DNA from: Chloroflexota bacterium
Lineage (GTDB): Bacteria; Chloroflexota; Anaerolineae; Promineifilales; Promineifilaceae
Assembly: GCA_014584575.1 (NCBI GenBank)
Contig: JACTMP010000042.1
Span: 62,001 to 126,000 of the forward strand
Direction of reading: 5' to 3'
Length of the DNA stretch: 64,000 bases
A model generated the notes under the pieces. The model was not told the DNA's origin, did not search any database, and saw nothing but the letters and a program-made list of their open reading frames with translations. This document shows, one piece after another, positions 1 to 7,432 of this stretch (position 1 is its first letter; every line of letters begins with the position of its first letter). Both the position numbers and the translations under genes were made by a program.

Positions 1-2
1 GC

Positions 3-65
3 CGTATCGAAATTCCCCTCAGCAAAACGGCGGCGAGGGATTTGCGGGAGTTGTTGGGATATTAG
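3..65 (+). CDS. C-terminal end of an unidentified protein (partial)
   Basis: The window opens inside a reading frame whose last 20 codons are visible, ending in the helical-looking tail RDLRELLGY with stop TAG at 63-65. The stop codon lies on the first unit of a heptamer repeat array, as for other genes in this window. The fragment is too short to name, and another frame is also open here, so the call is weak. Confidence 0.35.
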   Translation, partial: RIEIPLSKTAARDLRELLGY

Positions 66-135
66 AGATTAGAGGATTAGAGATTGGGGACTGGAGATCA
101 GGCATCTCTAATCTCCAATCTCCAATCTCCATTCA
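61..135. repeat. Heptamer hairpin array, GGAGATT type
   Basis: Repeats of about 7 bp (AGAGATT, GGAGATT) on the left are answered by the complementary AATCTCC/AATCTCT units on the right, so the RNA can fold into a long imperfect hairpin. It directly follows the stop codon of the partial gene. Confidence 0.8.
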
Positions 136-287
136 CCCCCATTTTTGTGCCATTCAGCCCGATTATCCGCCTTTCAGCCAAAATTTGCTGCGCCGCTCTC
201 CTGAAACTGCTACTGTATGGGCAGCAAAGACAGCCACGAATTGTGCGAATGACACGAATTTCGTTGGCAAACATCTGCGTCAATCTC
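136..287. other. Intergenic stretch without a recognisable gene
   Basis: Together with the flanking repeats this makes a stretch of about 370 bases without a gene, up to the start at 433. Apart from the heptamer array and the palindromic element, I see only low-complexity sequence with loosely repeated CACGAATT-like words around 230-265. No convincing promoter, RNA gene or coding frame is visible. Confidence 0.5.
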
Positions 288-394
288 AGTAGATCAAAGC
301 GGAGTTCGCATCCTCAGATGCGAACCGGTGGGCATCCTTCGGCAAACTCAGGACGGGTTCTGAGGATGCCCACTCCTCCCATTTCGATCTGCTG
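288..394. repeat. Dispersed ~90-bp palindromic element, copy 1
   Basis: Contains the core TTCGCATCCTCAGATGCGAA and a second palindrome built on GGGCATC...GAGGATGCC, flanked by AGATC-AAAG and TTTCGATCT ends that are partly complementary. Three other copies lie at 12358, 52038 and 56792. This copy is longer in its centre (CTTCGGCAAACTCAGG inserted). No transposase is encoded. Confidence 0.8.
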
Positions 395-432
395 AATCCG
401 TGAAATTTTGTGAATCAAAAGGAGAGCATGAA

Positions 433-876
433 ATGGACGAATACAAGTTGAAAGAAGGCGAACTGAAAAGAGGTGAACACAAGGGCCGCATCATGGCGGC
501 AGCGGGGGTGGTGGCGGCTGCAATTTTGGGCGGGGCGTTTATGTCAACTGATGGCGTCACGGCCGTGTGGCTGCTGGCAGCATTGTACATGATGGGGCCA
601 CTGGCAGCGGCGATGTTGGTACGGCCGTTACAAGATGATTGGTGGTTATTCGTAACGGCCACTATTTTGTCATTGGGCATTGTCTTGCCCTGGTCATTCA
701 TTCACCCGGCGCAGTGGGCGGCCGTTTATTTACCGGAATTGGGCTTCTGGGCCAATCTGCTATTTCTGGTTTTGCTGATAACATCGGTGGGCGCAGGCCA
801 GCCGCCGCGCAAACTGTGTTGGGCCTTGACCGGCTTTTACCTGCTCATCCTGCTGGCGCTGCCGCTGGTGCTTTGA
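433..876 (+). CDS. Small multi-pass membrane protein at the head of an ABC exporter operon
   Basis: A 147-residue protein with a charged N-terminus (about 19 residues) and five hydrophobic segments at roughly 20-36, 43-63, 70-90, 100-121 and 130-147. ATG 433 is chosen over an upstream GTG at 400 because AAAAGGAG lies 8 bases before it. It sits about 130 bp upstream of an ABC-2 permease on the same strand, so it may be an accessory subunit of that exporter or a membrane protein co-expressed with it. I do not recognise the family. Function is unknown. Confidence 0.75.
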   Translation: MDEYKLKEGELKRGEHKGRIMAAAGVVAAAILGGAFMSTDGVTAVWLLAALYMMGPLAAAMLVRPLQDDWWLFVTATILSLGIVLPWSFIHPAQWAAVYLPELGFWANLLFLVLLITSVGAGQPPRKLCWALTGFYLLILLALPLVL

Positions 877-1006
877 TCCGCGAAGGGACGCGAGGGAGGG
901 GCGAGGCAGTTGGGAAATCAATTGTTTCTATCCTCGAAATTTTGCCCCAACTGCCTCGCCCTTACACCGTTGCGCCTTTGCGTTGAAAAAATCGTAAGGA
1001 GTGACC

Positions 1007-2116
1007 ATGAGCGAAACCATTACAGCCAGGCAACCAAACCGGTGGCAGTTACGCTGGGCGGTGACACGACAGGAGATTGCTAACATAGCCCGCCACCCTT
1101 ACTACCTGGTCTCGTTTGTTATTCCCATTTTCATGTCACTGGCCTTTGCTCTGTTTGTGTCCGCAATGGGCGAGACGGAAGAACTGGTAGTGGCGGTGTA
1201 TGATGCCGGGGAATCCGATTGGGCGGCCACACTGGCCACGTGGGACGAGATCACGGTGTTAGCGGTAGAGTCGGAAACGGCCGTACAAGCTGCCCTCAAC
1301 GACAATGCCACCGCCGGTATCCTCATTCCCGCCGACTTTGACACGGCCGTTGCCGCCGGACAATCGCCTGAATTGGTTGTTTATGTCAACCAGGAGGCAC
1401 GGAATGACCACATCGCCATCTTCACGCGGCGATTGAGCGATGCCCTGTGGACGATGGGCGAAACGCCGCCGCCAGCTGTCATTCGTTGGCAGGATACCAA
1501 CATTCGCAGCGAAGCTCTCTCCTTTTCAGTAGACGAGTATATTGTGGTCATCTTTGTCCTCCTGGGCATCTGCATGACCACGATGGGCATATTGGCGCAA
1601 ACCATCGTGGAAAAACGGGAAACGGGATCGCTGCCGGCGCTGCTGGCTTCGCCGCTGACATTTGGCGACTTGTTGTGGGGGCAGAGCACGGCCGTATTCC
1701 TCTACACCATGTTGCTCAGCGCCGTCTTGCTGTTGATCAACGGCGGCTGGGTGGGCAATGTGGCGGTCACGGCCGTGTCCATCATCCTGACTACCTTTGC
1801 CCTGTTGGGGTTAGGGCTGCTGTTTGGCCTGTGGTCTCAATCCAAAAATCAGTGCAACGCCTACACCGGTGTGTTGGGCATTGTGCTGGTCATCCCCAGT
1901 TGGTTTGCCTTAGTGCCGCCGGATAATCTGTCGCTGCCGTTGACGGCCGTGCTGCGGCTGCTGCCCACCACCTACCTGGTGGAACTGCTCAACCAATCGT
2001 TGAACGGTACGGCTACCTGGGCGACGGTCTGGGTAAACCTGCTGGTGTTGTGTCTGTTTACGGCCGTGTTATTTGGCCTGGTGCGCTGGCGGCTGCAACG
2101 CCAGCCAGTATGGTAA
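1007..2116 (+). CDS. ABC-2 type transporter permease (NatB-like)
   Basis: A 369-residue permease of the ABC-2 superfamily. One membrane segment lies near residues 30-52, then an extracytoplasmic domain of about 110 residues, then a C-terminal block of five to six membrane segments. The cytoplasmic signature EKRETGSLPALLASPL after the second segment is typical of NatB/YhaP-type subunits, which export ions, drugs or peptides with a partner ATPase. ATG 1007 follows AAGGAG by 5 bases; an upstream GTG at 1001 overlaps that ribosome site. The ATPase at 2150 follows directly, with a hairpin over this gene's stop codon. Substrate cannot be told from sequence. Confidence 0.88.
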   Translation: MSETITARQPNRWQLRWAVTRQEIANIARHPYYLVSFVIPIFMSLAFALFVSAMGETEELVVAVYDAGESDWAATLATWDEITVLAVESETAVQAALNDNATAGILIPADFDTAVAAGQSPELVVYVNQEARNDHIAIFTRRLSDALWTMGETPPPAVIRWQDTNIRSEALSFSVDEYIVVIFVLLGICMTTMGILAQTIVEKRETGSLPALLASPLTFGDLLWGQSTAVFLYTMLLSAVLLLINGGWVGNVAVTAVSIILTTFALLGLGLLFGLWSQSKNQCNAYTGVLGIVLVIPSWFALVPPDNLSLPLTAVLRLLPTTYLVELLNQSLNGTATWATVWVNLLVLCLFTAVLFGLVRWRLQRQPVW

Positions 2117-2138
2117 CGCGATTTGCCAAATCGCGTTA
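2114..2138. repeat. Perfect intercistronic hairpin over the permease stop codon
   Basis: Two 11-bp arms (TAACGCGATTT and AAATCGCGTTA) around a GCC loop. The first arm contains the TAA stop of the permease, and the ribosome site of the ATPase (GGAG) starts just after the second arm. No T-tract follows, so it is more likely a processing or coupling element than a terminator. Confidence 0.8.
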
Positions 2139-2149
2139 CGGAGATACAC

Positions 2150-2944
2150 ATGATCGAAATCAAAAACCTGAAGAAGTATTACGGCGAAAACGACGCCATT
2201 AAAGCGGTAGATGACGTCAGCTTTCTCTGCCCGGACGGGCAGATCACGGGGCTGCTTGGCCCCAATGGGGCGGGCAAAACAACCACCCTGCGCATGATCA
2301 CCGGGCTGATTAAACCGGGGGCGGGTACGGTGATTGTAGACGGCCGTGACGTGACCCGCGAACCCGGCAAAGTGCGCCAGCTATTGGGCGTGCAGGCCGA
2401 CGCTACCGGTGTGTACCCCAAGCTGACGCCGCGGGAACAGTTTCGCTTTTACGGCCGTTTCTATGGCCTACGCGGCAAAAAACTGGAAGAGCGAGTACAG
2501 GCCGTCATAGACGAACTGCACATGCAGGACATCGCCGACCGCCAGGCGGAAGGATTCAGCCGCGGGCAGCGGCAGAAGATCGTCCTGGGCCGGGCGCTGG
2601 TACATAACCCGCCCAACATCCTCATGGACGAACCGACCAACGGCCTGGACGTGATGGCCGTGCGCCAGACCCGCGACACCATCCACGCCATGAAAAAACA
2701 GGGGCGCTGTGTCCTCTTCAGCACCCATTACATGGACGAGGCCGAACGGCTATGTGACAACATCGCCATCATCGTCGGCGGCCAGATTGTGGCCGTCGGT
2801 TCGCCGGAACATCTGATGCAACAAACGGGTCAATCCCGCCTGGAAGACGCCTTTGTGGCTCTGGCCGGCCGCGAACACCTGACCTATTCAGATTACGGCA
2901 AACATCTGGCTGACAGCCCGGCACTGCCGGTAATGGGGGATTGA
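2150..2944 (+). CDS. ABC transporter ATP-binding protein (NatA-like)
   Basis: A 264-residue nucleotide-binding subunit. Walker A is GPNGAGKTTT (about residues 39-48), the signature region reads FSRGQRQKIVLGRAL, Walker B is NILMDEPTNGLD, and the switch His is in FSTHYMDEAE. The signature has SRGQ rather than SGGQ, a variant seen in the NatA group. ATG 2150 is preferred to an in-frame start at 2123 because GGAG at 2140-2143 precedes it and the conserved family begins at IEIKNLKKYYG. It lies between the 1007 permease and a second ATPase, and would energise export through one of the neighbouring permeases. Confidence 0.9.
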   Translation: MIEIKNLKKYYGENDAIKAVDDVSFLCPDGQITGLLGPNGAGKTTTLRMITGLIKPGAGTVIVDGRDVTREPGKVRQLLGVQADATGVYPKLTPREQFRFYGRFYGLRGKKLEERVQAVIDELHMQDIADRQAEGFSRGQRQKIVLGRALVHNPPNILMDEPTNGLDVMAVRQTRDTIHAMKKQGRCVLFSTHYMDEAERLCDNIAIIVGGQIVAVGSPEHLMQQTGQSRLEDAFVALAGREHLTYSDYGKHLADSPALPVMGD

Positions 2945-2991
2945 TCAGGCATCCAATTGTTTCAAGCAACTGGATATCTACAGGCAAGGCC

Positions 2992-3933
2992 ATGAACATC
3001 GTCGAAGTTCACAATCTGCGCAAGACGTATGGCGAGCAAGTTGTGTTGCGCGGCGTCACGTTTGCCGTGAAAGCGGGCGAAATTTACAGCCTGCTGGGGC
3101 AAAACGGCGCAGGCAAAACCACCACGTTGGACATCATTGAAGGGTTGCAACACAGTGACGATGGCACCGTGTGTCTGTTTGGCCTGGACATCCGCGCCCA
3201 GGCCAGGCAGATTCAGCGGCAGTTGGGGGTGCAACTACAAGCCACCGCGCTCATGGCTGACATGACCACCAACATTTCTGTGCTGGAACAGGTGCAGATG
3301 TTTGCCCGGTTATACCAGCGCCGCATGAACGGCCGTCAGGCGCACGACTTCCTGAAACGCTTTCAACTGGCGGACAAGGCCAAAGCCAATCCCGCCAAAC
3401 TGAGCGGCGGCGAAAAGCAGCGGTTGGCATTGGCATTGGCGCTGGTGAATGAACCCCGGCTGGTCATTCTGGACGAACCGACGGCCGGTCTGGATGTGCA
3501 ATCACGCCGCCTGTTGTGGCAGGTAATTCGGGAGTGGCACACGCCGGAGCGGGCCATCATCCTGACTACACACAACATTGAGGAAGCGGAAAAATTGGCG
3601 GATCGGGTGGGTATTTTGCATGAGGGTGTCATTGCGGCCACCGGCACACCGCACGCCCTCATCGCGCAGATTGACGCCGATTCGTCCATTACCATTGATG
3701 GTGATGTGTCGGCGGCCTTGTTGCAAGGGTTAACGAGCGCGGCGCGGGTGCTGGTGCAGGCAGAATTCAAAAAAATCTACACCCGTGACCTGAGCCGGAC
3801 GATGGTGGAATTGATCACGGCCGTTGACCATTCCGCCGTCAATCTGGGCAACATTCGCATCCAGCATCCCAGCCTGGAAGATGTCTTTTTGTCCGTTACC
3901 GGCCATGCCTTGCCCACAGCGGAGGTTTTATGA
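2992..3933 (+). CDS. ABC transporter ATP-binding protein, second subunit
   Basis: A 313-residue ATPase with Walker A GQNGAGKTTT, canonical signature LSGGEKQRLALAL, Walker B LVILDEPTAGLD and switch ILTTHNIEEAE. About 80 residues follow the catalytic domain, as in drug/antibiotic exporters of the CcmA/DrrA group. ATG 2992 is chosen because homology begins at once (NIVEVHNLRKTYG), although the ribosome site is weak. Its stop overlaps the start of the next permease (TTATGATG), which indicates translational coupling, so this ATPase most likely works with the permeases at 3930 and 4770. Confidence 0.9.
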   Translation: MNIVEVHNLRKTYGEQVVLRGVTFAVKAGEIYSLLGQNGAGKTTTLDIIEGLQHSDDGTVCLFGLDIRAQARQIQRQLGVQLQATALMADMTTNISVLEQVQMFARLYQRRMNGRQAHDFLKRFQLADKAKANPAKLSGGEKQRLALALALVNEPRLVILDEPTAGLDVQSRRLLWQVIREWHTPERAIILTTHNIEEAEKLADRVGILHEGVIAATGTPHALIAQIDADSSITIDGDVSAALLQGLTSAARVLVQAEFKKIYTRDLSRTMVELITAVDHSAVNLGNIRIQHPSLEDVFLSVTGHALPTAEVL

Positions 3934-4697
3934 TGACCATAGAATCACAAACGGCCGTGCCCACAACGGAAACATCGGTGTTCAGTTCAGTTCTGGATTT
4001 CACCTGGCTGATGTTTCGCGTCAATCTGCGGAATTTGCAGGGATTGGTTATCAGTTTGGGCGCGCCATTGGGCATTATGGCCATGTTTTTGCTGATGAAC
4101 GACGGCCCACTCAGCCCGCTGATTGTGCCCATGCTTTTTCTGCTTTCCGTCGCCTTTGCCGGGACGGTGCTGGCGGTGCGCATCATTTTTTGGCGCGAGC
4201 AGCATGTGTTCCGTCGCCTGGCAATTACGGCTACGCCGCTGCCTTATCTAATTGGTGGCCTGGTGGTGGCGCAACTGGCGTTGGCGGTGTTGCAGGCTTT
4301 GTTGTTGTTGTTGCTGGTAATGTTGGCGGGGGTGGCGTTCACGGCCGTGCAGTTGTGGGTGTGCGTCCTGGCTATTGTGCTGGCCTGCTTTTGTTTCACC
4401 GCGTTTGGCCCGCTGCTGGCGACGGTGTTTAACCGGGCCGACCTGCTGAATTACGCCTACGTTTTGCTCATCATGCCGGTCACCTTTTTCAGCTTTTTCG
4501 GCCAGTACAGCACGTTTAGCCCGGCGCTGACCGTGATAAATAGCTTGTTGCCCACCACCATGCTGCTCAACCTGTTGAATGTTTTGAATGGGCCGGTGGG
4601 GTGGAACACGGCCGTGTTAAACGCACTCGGTCTCACGTTCTACGGCCTGCTCTTTTTGTTTATCACCGCCCGACGTTATCGGCGGTTCTTTGATTGA
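3930..4697 (+). CDS. ABC-2 type transporter permease
   Basis: A 255-residue permease with six predicted membrane segments and no large extracytoplasmic domain. It has the usual ABC-2 order: short cytoplasmic N-terminus, two segments, a conserved cytoplasmic loop (FWREQHVFRRLAITATPLP) and four further segments. The start codon overlaps the stop of the ATPase at 2992, so the two are probably one transporter. Its compact size contrasts with the permeases at 1007 and 4770, which carry extracytoplasmic domains. Confidence 0.85.
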   Translation: MMTIESQTAVPTTETSVFSSVLDFTWLMFRVNLRNLQGLVISLGAPLGIMAMFLLMNDGPLSPLIVPMLFLLSVAFAGTVLAVRIIFWREQHVFRRLAITATPLPYLIGGLVVAQLALAVLQALLLLLLVMLAGVAFTAVQLWVCVLAIVLACFCFTAFGPLLATVFNRADLLNYAYVLLIMPVTFFSFFGQYSTFSPALTVINSLLPTTMLLNLLNVLNGPVGWNTAVLNALGLTFYGLLFLFITARRYRRFFD

Positions 4698-4702
4698 CAT
4701 GT

Positions 4703-4754
4703 AACTGGCAAGTGGCAGGTAGCAGATAATAAGTTGCAACCGGCAACCTGCCTC
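4703..4754. repeat. Heptamer hairpin array, GGCAAGT/GGCAGGT type
   Basis: Units AGTGGCA, GGTAGCA and AGTTGCA are spaced 7 bp apart, then a complementary CCGGCAACCTGCC arm. It fills the gap between two permease genes and ends about 15 bp before the ATG at 4770. Confidence 0.7.
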
Positions 4755-4769
4755 AAAACAGGAGTAAAT

Positions 4770-5951
4770 ATGAACTACTTGAATATCTGGTACAAAGAAA
4801 TTTTGGAAATGCTGCGCAACCGCAAAGCCCTGCGCGACACGCTGCTTGTCCCGCTGATTTTGGGCGTGTTTTATGCGGTGCTGAACCCCATGTTGGGCGA
4901 AATGATCAGCCGGCGCAGCGAGGGCGTCATTGTCTTGCCGGTGCAGGGGTTGGAATATGCCGACCCGGCTTTTGTGGAGACGTTTGCCGGGTATGACATT
5001 GTGCTTGAACCATTTGCCGGGGATATGGAAACGGCCGTGCGCGAAGCCAGAGAAACGGCGGGCATCATCTTCACCGAAGGATTCAGCGAGAACGTGGCCA
5101 GCGAAAGCGATGCCAACCTCATCCTCTATATGAACCCGACGGCCGGCGGCCCCTTCGGAGGCAACATTTCCCTCAGCCGCATTGAACTGGCGCTGAGTGC
5201 CTACAATCAACAACTTACGGTGCAGCGGCTGGCTGTGCGCGGCGTGGATGCCACCATTCTGACGCCGGTGCAGCTAACGGCCGAAGATCTCTCTACGGCC
5301 GCCCAACGCGCCGGGGCGACGGCCGCTCTCTTTTTGCCCATGCTGGTGGCCATTGGGGCCATTAACGGTGGCTCGTTCATCGCCATTGACGTGACGGCCG
5401 GGGAAAAGGAGCGGGGCACGTTAGAGGCGCTGCTGATGACCCCGGCGACGGATGTGCAAATTTTTGTGGGGAAGTTGTTGGCCGTGTTTGTGGTCACGGC
5501 CGTGCCCATTGCCCTGACGCTGTTCGGCTTTTGGGCGGGTACGGCCTTCCTGCCCGCTTCGATGACGGGGGGTGTTGGCCCGCTGCCGCTGGATGTGATC
5601 ATGAAAGCTATTCTCATCACCCTGCCGCTGGCGCTCTTTGCCAATGTGCTGCTGATGGTTTTGAGCATTCGCACGAAGGGGTTCAAGGAAGCGCAGTCGG
5701 CGATGACGCCGGTAACGTTTGGCGTGATTTTTGTGGCTATGGCGGCTGCTTTTGTGCCGCCGACGCAAAGCGTCTTGTTCCTGATTCCCATTTATGGCAC
5801 GTCGGCGGTGGTGGGGGTGTTGGCGCAAAGTGGGGTTGTGCCGCCTAATGCCGTGCTGTACAGCGTGGTGGGCAGTTTGGTGGCTACGGCCGTTGTCACC
5901 GTCATTGCCCTGCGCCTGTTTAACCGGGAACGGCTGCTGTATAGCATGTAA
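4770..5951 (+). CDS. ABC-2 type transporter permease (NatB-like)
   Basis: A 393-residue permease with an N-terminal membrane segment (about residues 23-45), an extracytoplasmic domain of about 130 residues and a C-terminal membrane block. The cytoplasmic signature VTAGEKERGTLEALLMTPA is characteristic of NatB/ABC-2 subunits that pair with NatA-type ATPases. ATG 4770 has AGGAG about 7 bases upstream; an earlier in-frame start at 4734 has none and lies in the repeat. It closes an operon with two ATPases and three permeases. The extracytoplasmic domain is the likely site of substrate specificity. Confidence 0.88.
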   Translation: MNYLNIWYKEILEMLRNRKALRDTLLVPLILGVFYAVLNPMLGEMISRRSEGVIVLPVQGLEYADPAFVETFAGYDIVLEPFAGDMETAVREARETAGIIFTEGFSENVASESDANLILYMNPTAGGPFGGNISLSRIELALSAYNQQLTVQRLAVRGVDATILTPVQLTAEDLSTAAQRAGATAALFLPMLVAIGAINGGSFIAIDVTAGEKERGTLEALLMTPATDVQIFVGKLLAVFVVTAVPIALTLFGFWAGTAFLPASMTGGVGPLPLDVIMKAILITLPLALFANVLLMVLSIRTKGFKEAQSAMTPVTFGVIFVAMAAAFVPPTQSVLFLIPIYGTSAVVGVLAQSGVVPPNAVLYSVVGSLVATAVVTVIALRLFNRERLLYSM

Positions 5952-6008
5952 AGAGTGGCAAGTGGCAGGTTGCAGGCGGCAGGTTACTTGCCACCTGCCA
6001 CCTGCTAC
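5952..6008. repeat. Heptamer hairpin array, GGCAAGT/GGCAGGT type
   Basis: Units AGTGGCA, AGTGGCA, GGTTGCA, GGCGGCA and then complementary TGCCACC, TGCCACC, TGCTACA follow each other in exact 7-bp steps. It starts at the end of the stop codon at 5951 and may act as the 3' hairpin of the ABC operon. Confidence 0.85.
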
Positions 6009-6018
6009 ATTTTCTCCT

Positions 6019-6048
6019 TTGCCAGACCTGGGGCAAGGTTGTTATAAT
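6019..6048 (+). promoter_or_regulatory. Predicted sigma-70-type promoter
   Basis: TTGCCA at 6019-6024 and a consensus TATAAT at 6043-6048 are separated by 18 bp. It lies 150 bp upstream of the ATG at 6198, with a strong hairpin (6121-6175) in the predicted leader. Confidence 0.6.
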
Positions 6049-6120
6049 TCCCCTTGTTCATCCAGTATTGGTAGCGTGGGGGCGTCAACCATGACCCGTC
6101 ACAAAAAACAATTTGTTCAT

Positions 6121-6175
6121 GTTCGTAGTAGGCGATTCATCGCCGTCTGAAGGCAATAAATTGCCTACTACGAAC
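6121..6175 (+). repeat. Leader hairpin upstream of a TolB-like gene
   Basis: Arms GTTCGTAGTAGGC and GCCTACTACGAAC are perfectly complementary over 13 bp, with a smaller GGCGATTCATCGCC hairpin inside. It lies between the promoter at 6019 and the ribosome site before 6198, so it would be part of the 5' leader. Confidence 0.75.
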
Positions 6176-6197
6176 AAACGAGTAGGGAGGAAAACGC

Positions 6198-7355
6198 ATG
6201 CGTCAACGAATTGTGTGGTTACTCAATGGCGGGGTGACCCTTGTCACCCTCATGCTTGTTTCGGCCCATTTTGCCCGGCCACCACAGATTCAGAATTTGC
6301 CCGGATCGGCTGCGCCTACGGCGCAGCCGATAACGGCATTGGCATTTTTGACTTATCCTGGGGAGGGACAGCGCGTGAATGCCAGCTTGAACAGTGTGCC
6401 TGTTACCCTGGCCGCCTATCCCACAGACCAGAACCGGCAGTTGAATACTACCGCCCCACAAACGCTGGGCAGCCGGCCGGCCCGTGCCATGTGTGAAGCG
6501 GATGAACTGACGGCCGCGCCAAACGGAAAATACCTGCTCATCCAATACAACTGCGAAGCCGCCCTCTTTGCCATCCTGCAAAACCTGGCTACCGGCGTGG
6601 AAACGAATCTGGCGCGGGGCTACTTCCTGGACTGGTCGCCTGATGGGGACTGGCTGCTTTTCCGCCAGACGGACAACGATGAAATCTGGCTCATCCATGC
6701 CGCCAGCGGTCAGAGCCAATCGCTGCCCCACCTGCCGCCGGGCACATACAACGCTGCCTTCCACCCGTCCGGCCAGCAGGTGATCACCGCCGCCAGCCGG
6801 GGGCTTGGGTTTGGCAGCGAATTGGGCGTCTATGATGTGGCCGGGCAGAGTTATGCCCTCTGGCAAACTTTCCCCGGCCAGATAGCCGCCTTTCCGCGGT
6901 GGTCGCCGGACGGGGCGCAGCTGGCCTATATCCTGATGCCAGACAGCAACCAGCCCTTCACCGTGGGGGAACTGTGGCTGGCTGACCCGCCTACCGGCGC
7001 GCCCGCGCAACTGCTGGACGCGGTAGACGCCGGGCATGGCTATCCACCGGTCTGGTCGCCGGACAGCCAAAGTCTGGCCTACATCCGCCGCGAAAACCCG
7101 GACAGCATCCGCGCCGACCACCTGGCTCCGGCCTTGCGCAGCAACCTGATGCTGGCGGAGGCGGCCACCGGGCAGACCACGCCGCTGACCAGCTTCCCGG
7201 ACAGCCTGGTGTATGATGCGGTCTGGTCGCCGGACGGCCGTGAACTGGCCTTCACGGCCGATGACGCTATCTGGCTGGTTGAACCCGGCCAGCCGCCCAC
7301 CCAACTCACCCAATCTGTCACCGCCCGCCATCCGGCGTGGCTGGTGGAAAATTAG
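6198..7355 (+). CDS. Secreted TolB/WD40-like beta-propeller protein
   Basis: A 385-residue protein with an N-terminal hydrophobic segment (about residues 7-25) that looks like a signal peptide or anchor. The rest carries propeller repeats of the PD40 type: DWSPDGDWLLF, RWSPDGAQLAY, VWSPDSQSLAY and VWSPDGRELAF, spaced about 60-90 residues apart. Such domains mediate protein contact outside the cytoplasm; no catalytic residues can be assigned. ATG 6198 follows AGGGAGGAAAAC. It is the first of three secreted proteins in tandem. Its last codons run into a heptamer array (AATTAGG type), which also contributes the stop codon. Confidence 0.8.
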   Translation: MRQRIVWLLNGGVTLVTLMLVSAHFARPPQIQNLPGSAAPTAQPITALAFLTYPGEGQRVNASLNSVPVTLAAYPTDQNRQLNTTAPQTLGSRPARAMCEADELTAAPNGKYLLIQYNCEAALFAILQNLATGVETNLARGYFLDWSPDGDWLLFRQTDNDEIWLIHAASGQSQSLPHLPPGTYNAAFHPSGQQVITAASRGLGFGSELGVYDVAGQSYALWQTFPGQIAAFPRWSPDGAQLAYILMPDSNQPFTVGELWLADPPTGAPAQLLDAVDAGHGYPPVWSPDSQSLAYIRRENPDSIRADHLAPALRSNLMLAEAATGQTTPLTSFPDSLVYDAVWSPDGRELAFTADDAIWLVEPGQPPTQLTQSVTARHPAWLVEN

Positions 7356-7415
7356 GAATGATGAATTAGGAATTATGAAGGGGAGGAAGCGCAGACGCTT
7401 CATAATTCATAATTC
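7350..7415. repeat. Heptamer hairpin array, AATTAGG type
   Basis: AATTAGG, AATGATG, AATTAGG, AATTATG follow in 7-bp steps, then CATAATTCATAATTCC forms the complementary arm. The stop codon of the upstream gene is inside the first unit. Same architecture as the GGAGATT and CGGTAAT arrays but an unrelated unit sequence. Confidence 0.75.
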
Positions 7416-7432
7416 CCTCTCTGGAGGATGCC

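Noticed and set aside
84-395. Open frames in the first 400 bases
   Set aside because: They run through heptamer arrays and the palindromic element and give low-complexity peptides with no family resemblance.
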